Assembly: GCF_000716605.1 (NCBI RefSeq)
Contig: NZ_JNXE01000045.1
Coordinates: forward strand, 1 to 64,000
Source: Streptomyces sp. NRRL F-525
Lineage (GTDB): Bacteria; Actinomycetota; Actinomycetes; Streptomycetales; Streptomycetaceae
Direction: 5' to 3'
Length of the DNA: 64,000 nt
Program-made: the position numbers and the translations under genes
Shown: positions 14,852 to 23,570 of the stretch, piece after piece
How the letters are laid out: every line of letters begins with the position of its first letter
Position numbering within the stretch: the stretch's first letter is position 1
The notes under the pieces: model-generated
Seen by the model: only the letters and a program-made list of their open reading frames with translations
Told to the model about the DNA's origin: nothing
Database searches by the model: none

Positions 14852-17664
14852 TGCTGCGTTATGCCCTTCGGTCCGTCCGCGCCCGCAAGGCCGGTTTCCT
14901 CGGCGCTTTCCTCGCCCTGATGTGCGCGGCCGCCCTCATCACGGCGTACGGCACCCTCCTCGACACCGGTCTGCGCGGCACCATCCGCACCGAGCGCTAC
15001 GCGGCGAGCCCCGTCGTGGTCTCCGCCGACCAGAACGTCCACCAGACCACCGTCAAACACAAGAAGGGCAAGACCAAGGTCAAGCACAAGGCGAAACCGA
15101 TCGCCGAGCGCGCCTGGCTCCCCGCGAGCCTGGAGAGAACGCTGGCAAGGACCCCGGGCGTCGCCCGTGTCATCCCCGAACTGACCTTCCTCGCCCAGCC
15201 GTTGACACCCACTGGCGGTGCCACCGGCGGCCGGACGGCCTACGGGCACGCCTGGGACTCGGCCGCGCTGACGCCGTACCGACTCGTCACCGGCAGCGCC
15301 CCGCAGGCCGCGACCGATCTCGTCATCGACCGGGACTTCGCCGAACGGTCCCGGCTCCGGCCCGGCGACCATCTCACCGTCCAGTCGACACAGGCCCCGC
15401 GCAGCTACCGGATCACCGGGATCGCCGCTCCCACCACGGCCGTACGCCATCAGACGTCACTCTTCTTCTCCACGGCCGAGGCCCGCCGCCTGGCCGCACA
15501 CCCCGGGCAGGTCACCGCCTTCGGAGTCCTACCGGCCAAGGGCACGAGCACGGACAGGCTGCGCCAAGCTGTTGTCGCGGCGCTCCGCGGAACCACCCCG
15601 GCGGACGCCGGAACCGGAACGACTGGGCCGCATGCCGGAACTACCGCGCCAGGCACCAACACCACACCGCACGCCGGCACCTCCGCAACACACGCCAGCC
15701 CCTCCACGCCCCGCGCCGGAACCAGCGCACCGCGCGTCGGCACGATTGCGCTCTCCAGCATCACCGCCCCGCGCGGCACCACCGCTCACCTCAGCGCCAC
15801 CGCCCAAGTCACCACCGGCGACGCACGCGGCCCCGTCGAGTTCCCGGACGCTGCCACGGCCAGGATCAAGCTGGTCAGCATGGGCGGCGCTATGGGCGGC
15901 ACCTCGCTGCTCGTGGCGATCCTCGTGGTCGTCGGTACCTTCGCGCTCTCCGTCCAACAACGCCACCGCGAACTCGCCCTGCTCCGCGCGGTGGCCGCCA
16001 CCTCCGGCCAGATCCGCAAACTCCTCGGCCGCGAGGCCCTGATCGTCGGCACGATCGCCGGGGTCGCGGGCGCCCTGCTCGGTCTTCCCCTGAGCACTTG
16101 GCTCTACGGCAGGTTCGTCGCCCTGGGCGCGGTCCCCGCCACGCTCCAGCACACCACCGGCGTCGTCCCACCGCTGGCAGCCCTCGCCGCGACCATGTTC
16201 GGCGCGTGGGCCGCGGCCCGGGTCGCCTCCCGCCGCATCTCCCGGATACGCCCGGCCCAGGCACTCGCCGAAGCGGGGGTTGAACCTGGGGCCGCACTCG
16301 GCCCCGGAGCCACCAGGCCCAAGCGCCCCCGAATCAAGCACCCCCGCCTCACCCAGGGCCATTCCCTCCACCCCCGCCCCACCCGCCTCCTCGCAGGCCT
16401 AACCCTCCTCGCCCTCGGCATCACCCTGACCGCTCTGCTCAGTCAGCTCGGTACCGAACCCGCCTCAACCCCCGTGACCTTCCTCGCCGTTGTGGTCCTC
16501 TCCACCTCCGTCGCTCTCCTCGGACCGCTCCTCGTCAAGGCGGCCACTTTCGTGATCGGAGCCCTGCTCCGGCGCACTGGCCCGTGTGGTCGGCTCGCCG
16601 TCGCGAACCTTCGGGGCAATGCCACCCGCATGGCCTCCGTCGTCACGCCCCTCACCCTCCTGATCGGCATGACCTGCACCGTTCTGTTCGTCCAGCCCAC
16701 CCTCGGCGACGCCGCCCGCGCCCAGGTCCGCGAAGGCGTGCGCGCCGACTGGGTCGTCGCCTCCCAGGGGCCGGGCGTACCGGCCGAGGCCGCGCGGCAA
16801 CTTCGCGCGCCGCACGACGTCGTCACCGAAGTCGTCCGCACGACCGTCAGGGTCGGCCTCGACAAATACGCGGCCCAAGGCGTCACCCCCACCGGACTCA
16901 CCCGCACCTGGGACCCCGACGTCACCGCCGGATCGCTTCACGGACTCACCGAGCGCACCGCGGCCGTAAGCGAACTGGCGGCGGACCAGTTCCACTTGAA
17001 GCCCGGGAGCACTCTGAAGCTCACGCTCGGCGACGGCACGCCCGTCACGCTCACCGTCGTTGCCGTCTACGCCAGAGGCCTCGGCTTCGGAGATCTCACC
17101 TTCTCGCACGATCTCGTCGCCCGGCATGTCGACAACCCGCTCGCCTCCTCCGTCCTCGTCAGCACAACCCGTACACAGACACAACTAACAACTACCCTCC
17201 GTGAGTTCCCGGGTATCCAGGTTCTTTTGCCGGATGCCGCCGATTCGCTCCAGGCGCAGCGGCAACAGGCGAACGCCGAGGTCAACTACCTGGCCATGGG
17301 GCTCGTCCTGGCGTTCACGGCCATCGCCGTGGTCAACACACTCGCCATGTCGGTCGCGGAGCGTGTCCGGGAGTTCGCGCTGCTGCGCCTCGCCGGGGCG
17401 ACCCGTCGTCAGGTGCTGCGGATGCTGCGTAGCGAGGCGCTGTCGGTGCTGCTGCTCGCCACGGCGCTCGGCAGCGGCATCGCCCTCGCCGTCCTGACCG
17501 CGTTCAGCGTCGGTATGACCGGCCGGGCGGCACCCTCGGTCACGCCCCTCGTGTATCTCACGGTGGTCGCGGTGGCCGGGACCCTCGCCCTCGTCGCCAC
17601 GACACTGCCGGGACGCGTGGCGCTCCAGGTCCGGGCGGTCACGGTGGCGACCGCCAGGGAGTGA
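14848..17664 (+). CDS. FtsX/MacB-type ABC transporter permease
   Basis: Membrane protein of 938 residues. It has an N-terminal helix (about residues 15-35), a large extracellular domain, and two FtsX domains: one around residues 345-475 (LVAILVVVGTFALSVQQRHRELALLRAV) and one at the C-terminus (VNYLAMGLVLAFTAIAVVN, SVAERVREFALLRLAGATRRQ). The E-LLRA-GA motifs are those that contact a cytosolic ATPase. Between about residues 250 and 300 there is a Thr/Ala/Pro-rich insertion with repeated AGTSA/AGTTA units, outside the membrane. No ATP-binding partner gene lies next to it, although such permeases normally have one. It is translationally coupled to the upstream regulator. Confidence 0.88.
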   Translation: MMLRYALRSVRARKAGFLGAFLALMCAAALITAYGTLLDTGLRGTIRTERYAASPVVVSADQNVHQTTVKHKKGKTKVKHKAKPIAERAWLPASLERTLARTPGVARVIPELTFLAQPLTPTGGATGGRTAYGHAWDSAALTPYRLVTGSAPQAATDLVIDRDFAERSRLRPGDHLTVQSTQAPRSYRITGIAAPTTAVRHQTSLFFSTAEARRLAAHPGQVTAFGVLPAKGTSTDRLRQAVVAALRGTTPADAGTGTTGPHAGTTAPGTNTTPHAGTSATHASPSTPRAGTSAPRVGTIALSSITAPRGTTAHLSATAQVTTGDARGPVEFPDAATARIKLVSMGGAMGGTSLLVAILVVVGTFALSVQQRHRELALLRAVAATSGQIRKLLGREALIVGTIAGVAGALLGLPLSTWLYGRFVALGAVPATLQHTTGVVPPLAALAATMFGAWAAARVASRRISRIRPAQALAEAGVEPGAALGPGATRPKRPRIKHPRLTQGHSLHPRPTRLLAGLTLLALGITLTALLSQLGTEPASTPVTFLAVVVLSTSVALLGPLLVKAATFVIGALLRRTGPCGRLAVANLRGNATRMASVVTPLTLLIGMTCTVLFVQPTLGDAARAQVREGVRADWVVASQGPGVPAEAARQLRAPHDVVTEVVRTTVRVGLDKYAAQGVTPTGLTRTWDPDVTAGSLHGLTERTAAVSELAADQFHLKPGSTLKLTLGDGTPVTLTVVAVYARGLGFGDLTFSHDLVARHVDNPLASSVLVSTTRTQTQLTTTLREFPGIQVLLPDAADSLQAQRQQANAEVNYLAMGLVLAFTAIAVVNTLAMSVAERVREFALLRLAGATRRQVLRMLRSEALSVLLLATALGSGIALAVLTAFSVGMTGRAAPSVTPLVYLTVVAVAGTLALVATTLPGRVALQVRAVTVATARE

Positions 17665-17973
17665 ACGCGGGAAGCCGCCGGTCGTCCGACCGAAACTCGC
17701 GGCCGTCCGTCCCGAGACCAAGCGAGGGGAACCCTCGGACACCCCTCCCCGCGGCCACTCGCCTCACCGGAGGGCACGCGTTGCGCAGACTTAGCGTGCG
17801 TTACGTAGAGGGTGCGCATGTTTGCCGCGGGGGTAGCTTCTGCTGCCGAACCTCGGCCCTCCACGCTTGCCGACCCTCGGCCTTCCCCGCCCGCTGAGCC
17901 GCAGCCAGGCCTGCCCGAGTGCCTCCGGCCGTTTCGCCGACCGGTCCTCGTACGCCCTGAAAGGCGGCACCCC
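17665..17973. other. intergenic region before the sugar-binding lipoprotein gene
   Basis: About 310 bp between the permease stop and the preferred TTG start of the binding protein. The frame of the binding protein remains open upstream to an ATG at 17812, but that stretch is Pro/Arg-rich and precedes the signal peptide, so I treat it as leader. No clear promoter or terminator is visible. Confidence 0.5.
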
Positions 17974-18942
17974 TTGTCCTTGTCCCTGCCCGCTTACCAC
18001 CGAAGAACACCGGTGGTCCTCCTGGTCGGTACGTGCCTCTTACTGAGTGGCTGCGGACTGGAGTCCAGTGCCACGCCCGCCGACGACGGGCCCACCACCC
18101 TCGGGTTCGTCAACGGCGGCAGCACCGAGTTCCACACCTGTCTGCAGGAGTCGATCGAGAACACGGCCAAGAGCAACTTCGCGAAGCTCGTCACCGTCAA
18201 CTCGCGTCAGGACGCCGCGCGGGAGCTGGCCAACATCCAGGACATGATCGCGCGCCATGTCGACGCGATCATCCTGCAGACGGTCAACACCACCGCCCTC
18301 AAGAGCGACATCGCCAAGGCCAAGAGCGCGCACATCCCGATCTTCCTGACCTCGGTCAGCGCCGATCCGTCCGACATCCTCGGGGCCGTCGTCGTCGACC
18401 TGAAGGCGGTGGGCAAGCTGGACGCCGGCTGGATCGAGGACGACGCCGCAGGGCGTGAGGTGCAGGTGGGTGTCATCGCGGGCGCCCCAGGCGCCGCCTC
18501 CGACCTGCTCGTGGGCGGTTTCACCAAAGGGCTGCCGGCGAACGTGAAAGTGGTCGCGAACCAGCCCGCCATGTTCGTCGCCGCCAGAGCGAAGACCGTC
18601 GCCGCGAGCATGATCAAAGCGCATCCCGATCTGGACTACGCCTTCGTCGCCAACGAGGAGATGGCGTTCGCCGCCCGCAAGGCCTTCGACGCGGGCGGCG
18701 GCAAGAAGGTCAAGATCGTGACGGTCAACGGAACCGACGAGGCACTCGCCGCCCTCAAGGACGGCCGTTTCGCCGCCACCGTCTCCAACTCGGCCAAGGA
18801 CACCGGCGAACTGGCCGTCACCAACGCCATCAGCCTTCTCCGTAAGGAGAAGGTGGAGAAGGTCGCCACCACACCAGCCCGCCTGATCACCAGGACCAAC
18901 GCGGACACCGCCCCGCTCTACTGCCCCTCCGACGGGTCGTGA
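17974..18942 (+). CDS. sugar-binding-type (LacI/RbsB-like) solute-binding lipoprotein
   Basis: Secreted lipoprotein of about 322 residues. From the TTG at 17974 (preceded by GAAAGG), a short basic segment with RR is followed by a hydrophobic core and the lipobox LLSGC with cysteine at residue 27. The mature part is a periplasmic-binding-protein type I fold: TLGFVNGGSTEFHTCLQES, ANIQDMIARHVDAIILQTVN, VGVIAGAPGAASDLLVGGF, DLDYAFVANEEMAFAARKAF and VTVNGTDEALAALKDGRFAATV, like ribose-binding proteins. No cognate permease or ATPase gene is adjacent, so it is an orphan binding protein or sensor. Substrate unknown. Confidence 0.78.
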   Translation: MSLSLPAYHRRTPVVLLVGTCLLLSGCGLESSATPADDGPTTLGFVNGGSTEFHTCLQESIENTAKSNFAKLVTVNSRQDAARELANIQDMIARHVDAIILQTVNTTALKSDIAKAKSAHIPIFLTSVSADPSDILGAVVVDLKAVGKLDAGWIEDDAAGREVQVGVIAGAPGAASDLLVGGFTKGLPANVKVVANQPAMFVAARAKTVAASMIKAHPDLDYAFVANEEMAFAARKAFDAGGGKKVKIVTVNGTDEALAALKDGRFAATVSNSAKDTGELAVTNAISLLRKEKVEKVATTPARLITRTNADTAPLYCPSDGS

Positions 18943-18953
18943 GCGGGCCGGTG

Positions 18954-19007
18954 TGTCACGTCGTAGACGGTGTGTCGTGCCGTGGACAGAGTGTCTACGA
19001 CGTGACA
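18954..19007. terminator. bidirectional stem-loop between convergent genes
   Basis: A perfect 15 bp inverted repeat (TGTCACGTCGTAGAC at 18954-18968; complement at 18993-19007) with a 24 nt loop. It lies between the convergent binding-protein and rhodanese genes and its right arm includes the rhodanese stop codon (18995-18997). No T-tract follows, as is usual in high-GC actinobacteria. Confidence 0.75.
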
Positions 19008-19396
19008 GGCAGTCCCGCTGCCTTCCAGGCCTGAAAGCCGCCGACGAGGTCCGTCGCGCGGTGCAGGCCCAGTTGGTGCAGGGACGTGGCCGCCAGGGTG
19101 GACGCGTAGCCCTCGTTGCAGATCACCACGACGCGCAGGTCGTGGCCGGTGGCTTCGGGGGCGCGGTGGCTGCCCTGGGGGTCGAGGCGCCACTCCAGTT
19201 CGTTGCGCTCGACGACCAGGGCGCCGGGGACGAGGCCGTCGCGGTCGCGCAGGGCCGCGTAGCGGATGTCGACCAGGAGGGCATCGCCGTCGCGGGCGGC
19301 TTCGTACGCCGCCCGCGCCTCGATCCGTTCGTAGGTCTCGCGCGCCCGCTCCAGCAACTCGTCTATGCCGAGGGGCAGTTCGCGTGTGGCACTCAC
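18995..19396 (-). CDS. rhodanese-like sulfurtransferase
   Basis: Single-domain rhodanese of about 133 residues. The body is DGDALLVDIRYAALRDRDGLVPGALVVERNELEWRLDP, then the active-site loop VVVICNEGYASTLAATSLHQLG with the catalytic cysteine in the CNEGYAS loop, and VGGFQAWKAAGLPV at the end. The GTG start at 19396 overlaps the upstream cysteine dioxygenase gene by 4 nt (GTGA), so the two are translationally coupled. The pairing suggests handling of sulfane or oxidised sulfur from cysteine breakdown (inference). Confidence 0.88.
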   Translation of the reverse strand: MSATRELPLGIDELLERARETYERIEARAAYEAARDGDALLVDIRYAALRDRDGLVPGALVVERNELEWRLDPQGSHRAPEATGHDLRVVVICNEGYASTLAATSLHQLGLHRATDLVGGFQAWKAAGLPVTS

Positions 19397-19938
19397 TGCC
19401 AGTCCTCCGGGCGCTCCACCTGCTCCAGGCGCAGCACCGGGCCCGTGCGGCTGTAGCGGCGGATCTGCGGGAGCGGCGGGTAGTAGGCGTGGACGGAGAT
19501 CGCGTGCTCTTCGGAGGACTCGTTGAGCACCTCGTGGACGTGGTGCTGACCGAAGGCGCGGCCCTTGCCGGTCGGCAGCCGCCGTTCGCGGTCCACGCCC
19601 TCCTCCAGTTCGAGGGTCTTCCAGCCGTTGCTCGGGAGCCGGGCGGCGAGCGCGTTCTCCTTGAGCTCGCCGGCGGCGGTGAGGAAGGCGCCGACCGACT
19701 CGGCGTGGTCGTGCCAGCCCGTCCCGCTGCCGGGCGGCCAGCCGATCAGCCAGGCCTCGCTGCCGCCGGGACCTTCGAGGCGCACCCAGGTGCGGCCCTC
19801 GGGGTCGAGGGGGAGCGAGGCGATCAGCTCGGCGTCGGCGGCCGTACGCCGGACGAAGTCGAGCAGGTCGGCCTGCGTCGGGGCCTGGGAGCGCGCGGCG
19901 GGGGACACGGAGGCAGAAGGGGAGACAGACACGTGCAC
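19393..19938 (-). CDS. cysteine dioxygenase (cupin)
   Basis: Cupin-fold iron enzyme of 181 residues, expected to oxidise L-cysteine to cysteine sulfinate in the cytoplasm. The metal-binding first cupin motif is GTGWHDHAESVGAFLTAAGEL, and the second is QHHVHEVLNESSEEHAISVHAYYPPL, the order seen in bacterial thiol dioxygenases. The first 20 residues are Ser/Pro-rich and may reflect an upstream GTG choice; another GTG lies two codons in. The gene is preceded by a cysteine-rich leader peptide 74 bp upstream and followed by a coupled rhodanese gene, together a small cysteine catabolic operon. Confidence 0.85.
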   Translation of the reverse strand: MHVSVSPSASVSPAARSQAPTQADLLDFVRRTAADAELIASLPLDPEGRTWVRLEGPGGSEAWLIGWPPGSGTGWHDHAESVGAFLTAAGELKENALAARLPSNGWKTLELEEGVDRERRLPTGKGRAFGQHHVHEVLNESSEEHAISVHAYYPPLPQIRRYSRTGPVLRLEQVERPEDWQ

Positions 19939-19962
19939 CGTCCTGATGAGTGTTCGCGAGGG

Positions 19963-19993
19963 TGCGCGCAGGCATCACGACAGTGGCGCGCGC
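19963..19993 (-). promoter_or_regulatory. possible attenuator hairpin between leader peptide and cysteine dioxygenase
   Basis: GCGCGC segments at 19964-19969 and about 19986-19993 can pair in the transcript between the leader peptide stop and the dioxygenase start. It would be suited to couple leader translation to downstream expression, but the alternating GC repeats allow several registers and the structure is weakly supported. Confidence 0.35.
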
Positions 19994-20012
19994 GGGTGAG
20001 AGAGATGCGAAT

Positions 20013-20099
20013 TCAGCAGGCGACGAGACACACGCAGCCCACGTAGCGGACGAGGTCCAGGTGGACCTTCCGCCAGAGGTGGACAGAGGTGTCGGTCAT
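20013..20099 (-). CDS. cysteine-rich leader peptide of the cysteine dioxygenase operon
   Basis: A 28-residue open frame starting ATG at 20099, beginning MTDTSVHLWRK and ending VGCVCLVAC. Three of the last seven residues are cysteine. The sequence resembles the short putative leader peptides that streptomycetes place before sulfur genes (basic R.H.DL-type middle, Cys-containing end). The ATG is 7 nt from a good -10 box, so the message is probably leaderless. The stop is 74 bp before the cysteine dioxygenase start. Slow decoding of the Cys codons during cysteine shortage would be a natural sensor (inference; Cys-codon leader attenuation is known in mycobacteria). Confidence 0.78.
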   Translation of the reverse strand: MTDTSVHLWRKVHLDLVRYVGCVCLVAC

Positions 20100-20106
20100 G
20101 GTCCGG

Positions 20107-20135
20107 AGTACAGCACGGTGGTGCGGGCCGGTCAA
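20107..20135 (-). promoter_or_regulatory. promoter of the leader peptide-cysteine dioxygenase operon
   Basis: On the minus strand TTGACC (20135-20130), a 17 nt spacer and TGTACT (20112-20107) match a vegetative promoter well. Only 7 nt separate the -10 box from the leader peptide ATG. Confidence 0.7.
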
Positions 20136-20173
20136 CTCAGCGTCACTATGTGGACAGTTCGGATACGGCGGCC

Positions 20174-21769
20174 TCAGCGTGAGCCGGCCGTGGCCTCCGT
20201 CCTCGCCGGGCCGCCCAGGGTCGCCTCGGCCGCCGCGTACAGGTCGGCCGGACGCACCCCGCTCAGCGCCGTGACCAGGTGCCCGTCGGGCCGTACGAGA
20301 AGGACGGTGTGGGCGGCGGCGCCCGGGTAGCTCTCGGCGACCAGCAGCTCGGCCGGGTGCGGCAGCGCCGTCACCGCGGCAGCCAGGCGGGGCATGATCC
20401 CGGCCGTCACCCAGTGCTTGCGCTCCCACACGCCCGTGCCCGGCGCGACCAGGACGACCAGCAGGGATCCGCGCCCGAGGCGGTCCCGCAGCCGTACGAA
20501 GGCGCCGTCCTCGGCGGTGACCCGGACGTCGGCGACCGGCGCACCGGGCGGGGTGTCGACGGGGACCTCCGCCTCGATGTGCCGGGGCGCGAGCGGTGAG
20601 TCGGCGTACGCCCCCGGCGCACCGAGCGCGCCGTGCCCCAGGTGACCGTCCGTGAGCAGCACGTCGTGGCCGCGGGCCGAACCGGGCACGACGGCGCGCA
20701 GTCCGGCGCCGCCGCGCACCAGCGGCAGCGCCTGGTCGGCGGCGCGCAGCCGGGCCGCCACGACCGCCCGCCGCTCCGCCTGATAACTGTCGAGCAGCGG
20801 CTCGTGCGGCCCGTGGTGCCAGGCCAGGGCCAGCTTCCAGGCGAGGTTGTCGGCGTCCCGCAGCCCCTCGTCCAGCCCCTGCGTCCCGAGAGCCCCCAGC
20901 AGATGCGCGGCGTCCCCGGCGAGGAACACCCGCCCCGCCCGCCACCGGCGCGCGAGCCGGTGGTGCACGGTGTGCACGCCGGTGTCGAGCAGTTCGTACG
21001 GCGGTGTCGGGCCCTCGGTCCAGCCCGCGAGGGTCTCCCGGATGCGGGCCAGCAGCACCTCGGGGGTGACCAGGTCCTTGCCCGGGGGCAGCAGCCAGTC
21101 CAGGCGCCACACGCCGTCCGGGAGGGGGCGTCCGGTGACCTCCCCGGCCGAGGGTCCGGACGTCCGCCACGGCGGCACCCGATGCAACAACGCCCGGTCG
21201 GGCCACGGAAGTTCCGTGCGCAGCGCAGCCACGGCGTGTCGCTCCACCGCCGTACGGCCGGGGAAGCGGATGTCGAGGAGTTTGCGCACGGTCGAGCGCG
21301 GGCCGTCGCAGCCGACCAGGTAACTGCCGCGCCACCAGGTGCCCTTGGGGCCGCGGGTGTGGGCGGTGACGCCCGAGGGCTCCTGCTCGAGCGAGTCGAG
21401 GCGGTTGTCCGGGGCGATCTTCACGAGCCGCTCGCCCGCGAGCGCCTGCCGGAGCGCGCCGGTGAGGACGTGCTGGGCGATGTGCAGGGGGGCGGGCTCG
21501 GTCTCGTCGAACGTGATCTCACGCATCACCTGCTTGCGCCGCATCGACCGCCATCCGGCCCAGCGCGAACCGAGCTCGGCGAGGGGTACGCCGGACAGCC
21601 GCTCCAGGAGTGCCGTCGTGTCCTCCCGCAGGACGACGGTGCGCGCGGGACGCGATTCGTCCTTGCCCGGGCCCTCGTCGAGAAGGACGGAAGGCACCTC
21701 CTGCCGCGCCAGTGCCAGGGCGAGCGTGAGCCCCACGGGCCCCGCTCCGACGATGATCACCGGGTCCAC
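20174..21769 (-). CDS. FAD-dependent monooxygenase (PHBH/aromatic hydroxylase family)
   Basis: Flavoprotein of about 531 residues. The N-terminus has the Rossmann motif VIIVGAGPVGLTLALALAR, the middle has VGCDGPRSTVRKLL (DG motif) and VFLAGDAAHLLGALGTQGLDEGLRDADNLAWKLA (GD motif plus substrate/FAD contacts), and a C-terminal thioredoxin-like domain ends near the stop, as in MhpA/PgaE-type hydroxylases. I start it at the GTG at 21769, behind AGGGGG; an upstream TTG would add 30 non-conserved residues. Substrate is unknown: aromatic catabolism or polyketide tailoring are typical roles. No biosynthetic cluster surrounds it. Confidence 0.85.
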   Translation of the reverse strand: MDPVIIVGAGPVGLTLALALARQEVPSVLLDEGPGKDESRPARTVVLREDTTALLERLSGVPLAELGSRWAGWRSMRRKQVMREITFDETEPAPLHIAQHVLTGALRQALAGERLVKIAPDNRLDSLEQEPSGVTAHTRGPKGTWWRGSYLVGCDGPRSTVRKLLDIRFPGRTAVERHAVAALRTELPWPDRALLHRVPPWRTSGPSAGEVTGRPLPDGVWRLDWLLPPGKDLVTPEVLLARIRETLAGWTEGPTPPYELLDTGVHTVHHRLARRWRAGRVFLAGDAAHLLGALGTQGLDEGLRDADNLAWKLALAWHHGPHEPLLDSYQAERRAVVAARLRAADQALPLVRGGAGLRAVVPGSARGHDVLLTDGHLGHGALGAPGAYADSPLAPRHIEAEVPVDTPPGAPVADVRVTAEDGAFVRLRDRLGRGSLLVVLVAPGTGVWERKHWVTAGIMPRLAAAVTALPHPAELLVAESYPGAAAHTVLLVRPDGHLVTALSGVRPADLYAAAEATLGGPARTEATAGSR

Positions 21770-21886
21770 GGTGCGGCGCCCCCTGCCCGCGAAGGTGTCC
21801 TCAGGGACGCATGTGAACAGGAAGTTGGCGCAGGGTGCACGATCACAGAACGTATGCAACCTATTGCCGGTGCTTGCGTCAAGTGA

Positions 21887-21918
21887 CGGAGGCAGTGGCG
21901 ATCATGCCACTGCCTCCG
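21887..21918 (-). terminator. terminator of the glu operon
   Basis: A perfect 13 bp stem (CGGAGGCAGTGGC and its complement) with a GATCAT loop, 27 nt past the gluD stop codon. Confidence 0.85.
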
Positions 21919-21944
21919 TGTCGTTCATGCCACTTGACCGATCA

Positions 21945-22853
21945 TCAGATCGAGCCGCCGGCGCCGGCTCCGAAGCTGCCCTGCACCTGCGCGGGGTTGA
22001 GCCCCACGGCGTCCTCGACGTCGAGGGTCGCGCCGGTGCTCTTCTTGCTGCGGCGCAGTCGGCCCTCCAGCCAGCTGGCGAACGTGGTGAGCGCGAGGTT
22101 CAGCAGGATGTAGATGATCCCGACGACGATGAAGCTCGCCACCACGTTGGCGTAGTTGGCCGCGAGGGTGCTGCGCGAGCTGAGCAGCTCGGTGAGGCCC
22201 AGCATCACGCCGCCCAGCGCGGTGTCCTTCACGATGACCACGAGCTGGCTGACGATGGCCGGCAGCATGACGGTGACGGACTGCGGGAGCAGGATGCTCG
22301 TCATCGTCTGGCCCTTGCGCAGACCGATCGCGTGCGCGGCCTCCGTCTGGCCCTTGGGAAGCGACAGGATGCCCGCCCTGACGATCTCGGCGAGCACCGA
22401 GGCGTTGTAGAGCACCAGGCCGGTGACGACGGCGTACAGGGGCCGCTCCTCGCTGCCGATGCTCGTCGAGCGGACGTAGAACTCGTTCGCGAACAGCATC
22501 ATCAACAGGACCGGGATCGACCGGAAGAACTCGACCACCACGCCGGCCGGGACGCGCACCCACCGGTGGTCGGACATGCGGGCGATGCCGAACAACGCGC
22601 CCAAGGGGAGGGCTATCAGCATGGCGAGCGCGGCGGCCTTCAGCGTGGTGAGGAGGCCCGGCAGCAGATACGTCGTCCAGGCGTCCGACGTGGTGAACGG
22701 CTGCCACAGGGCCCACTTCAGCTGGCCCTTGTCGTCCATCGTCCGCCAGACCCACCACAAGAAGAGGGCCAGCAGGACGAAGAACACGACAGAGAGGAGC
22801 ACGTTGCGCCGCTTGGCGCGGGGGCCGGGCGCGTCGTAGAGGACGGAGGTCAT
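21945..22853 (-). CDS. gluD: glutamate ABC transporter permease GluD
   Basis: Inner-membrane permease of 302 residues for a polar amino acid (HAAT family) importer. A cytoplasmic N-terminus and one hydrophobic helix are followed by the permease domain, with the EAA-type loop EIVRAGILSLPKGQTEAAHAIGLRKGQTMTSILLPQ that contacts GluA. The C-terminal 45 residues are hydrophilic. The start overlaps the gluC stop by 4 nt (ATGA). Gene order and sequence fit the characterised streptomycete gluABCD glutamate uptake operon. Confidence 0.92.
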   Translation of the reverse strand: MTSVLYDAPGPRAKRRNVLLSVVFFVLLALFLWWVWRTMDDKGQLKWALWQPFTTSDAWTTYLLPGLLTTLKAAALAMLIALPLGALFGIARMSDHRWVRVPAGVVVEFFRSIPVLLMMLFANEFYVRSTSIGSEERPLYAVVTGLVLYNASVLAEIVRAGILSLPKGQTEAAHAIGLRKGQTMTSILLPQSVTVMLPAIVSQLVVIVKDTALGGVMLGLTELLSSRSTLAANYANVVASFIVVGIIYILLNLALTTFASWLEGRLRRSKKSTGATLDVEDAVGLNPAQVQGSFGAGAGGSI

Positions 22854-23518
22854 CGCTTCACCGCCAGTCGTTTGCCCAGCCAGCCGAGGAAGAGGCCGGT
22901 GGGCAGGGTCAGTACCACGAAGCCGAACGCGAAGACCACGCCGATGGCCACCGTCTGGGCCTCGTTCTCGATCATCGTCTTCATGAGGGCCGCCGCCTCG
23001 GCGACCCCGATCGCGGCCGCCACGGTGGTGTTCTTGGTCAGCGCGATCAGCACGTTGGCCAGTGGTGTGATCACCGCCCGGAACGCCTGCGGAAGGATGA
23101 CGATCCGCAGCACCTGACTGAAGCTCAGCCCGATGGCACGGGCCGCCTCCGCCTGCCCGACGGGCACCGTGTTGATGCCGGAGCGCACCGCCTCGCAGAC
23201 GAAGGCCGCGTGGTAAGCCACGAGACCCAGGAGTGCCAGCCGGAAACCCTGCACCTTGAAGTCGTCGGACGCGCCCATGGTGACGCCGAAGATGTCGGCG
23301 AGGCCGAGCGAGGTGAAGACGATGATGACCGTCAGGGGGATGTTCCGGACGGTGTTGACGTAGAAGGTCGCGAAGCCGCGCATCAGTGGGACCGGGCTGA
23401 CCCGCATCCCGGCCAGCAGCGTGCCCCAGACCAGGGAGCCGAGGGCGGAGATGACGGTGAGTTTCACCGTCATCCAGAACGCCCCGAGGACGTCATAACC
23501 TTGAAGAAAGTCGAACAC
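22850..23518 (-). CDS. gluC: glutamate ABC transporter permease GluC
   Basis: Second permease subunit, 222 residues and about five membrane helices. The conserved loop is CEAVRSGINTVPVGQAEAARAIGLSFSQVLRIVILPQAFR. The start is a GTG (MFDFLQGYDVLG). It pairs with GluD to form the heterodimeric channel of the importer. It is translationally coupled to gluD. Confidence 0.92.
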   Translation of the reverse strand: MFDFLQGYDVLGAFWMTVKLTVISALGSLVWGTLLAGMRVSPVPLMRGFATFYVNTVRNIPLTVIIVFTSLGLADIFGVTMGASDDFKVQGFRLALLGLVAYHAAFVCEAVRSGINTVPVGQAEAARAIGLSFSQVLRIVILPQAFRAVITPLANVLIALTKNTTVAAAIGVAEAAALMKTMIENEAQTVAIGVVFAFGFVVLTLPTGLFLGWLGKRLAVKR

Positions 23519-23570
23519 GATCTCCCGCGCTTCCGGGTATGGGGCCTGCCTTACCGGGGTTTTCTCGGGC

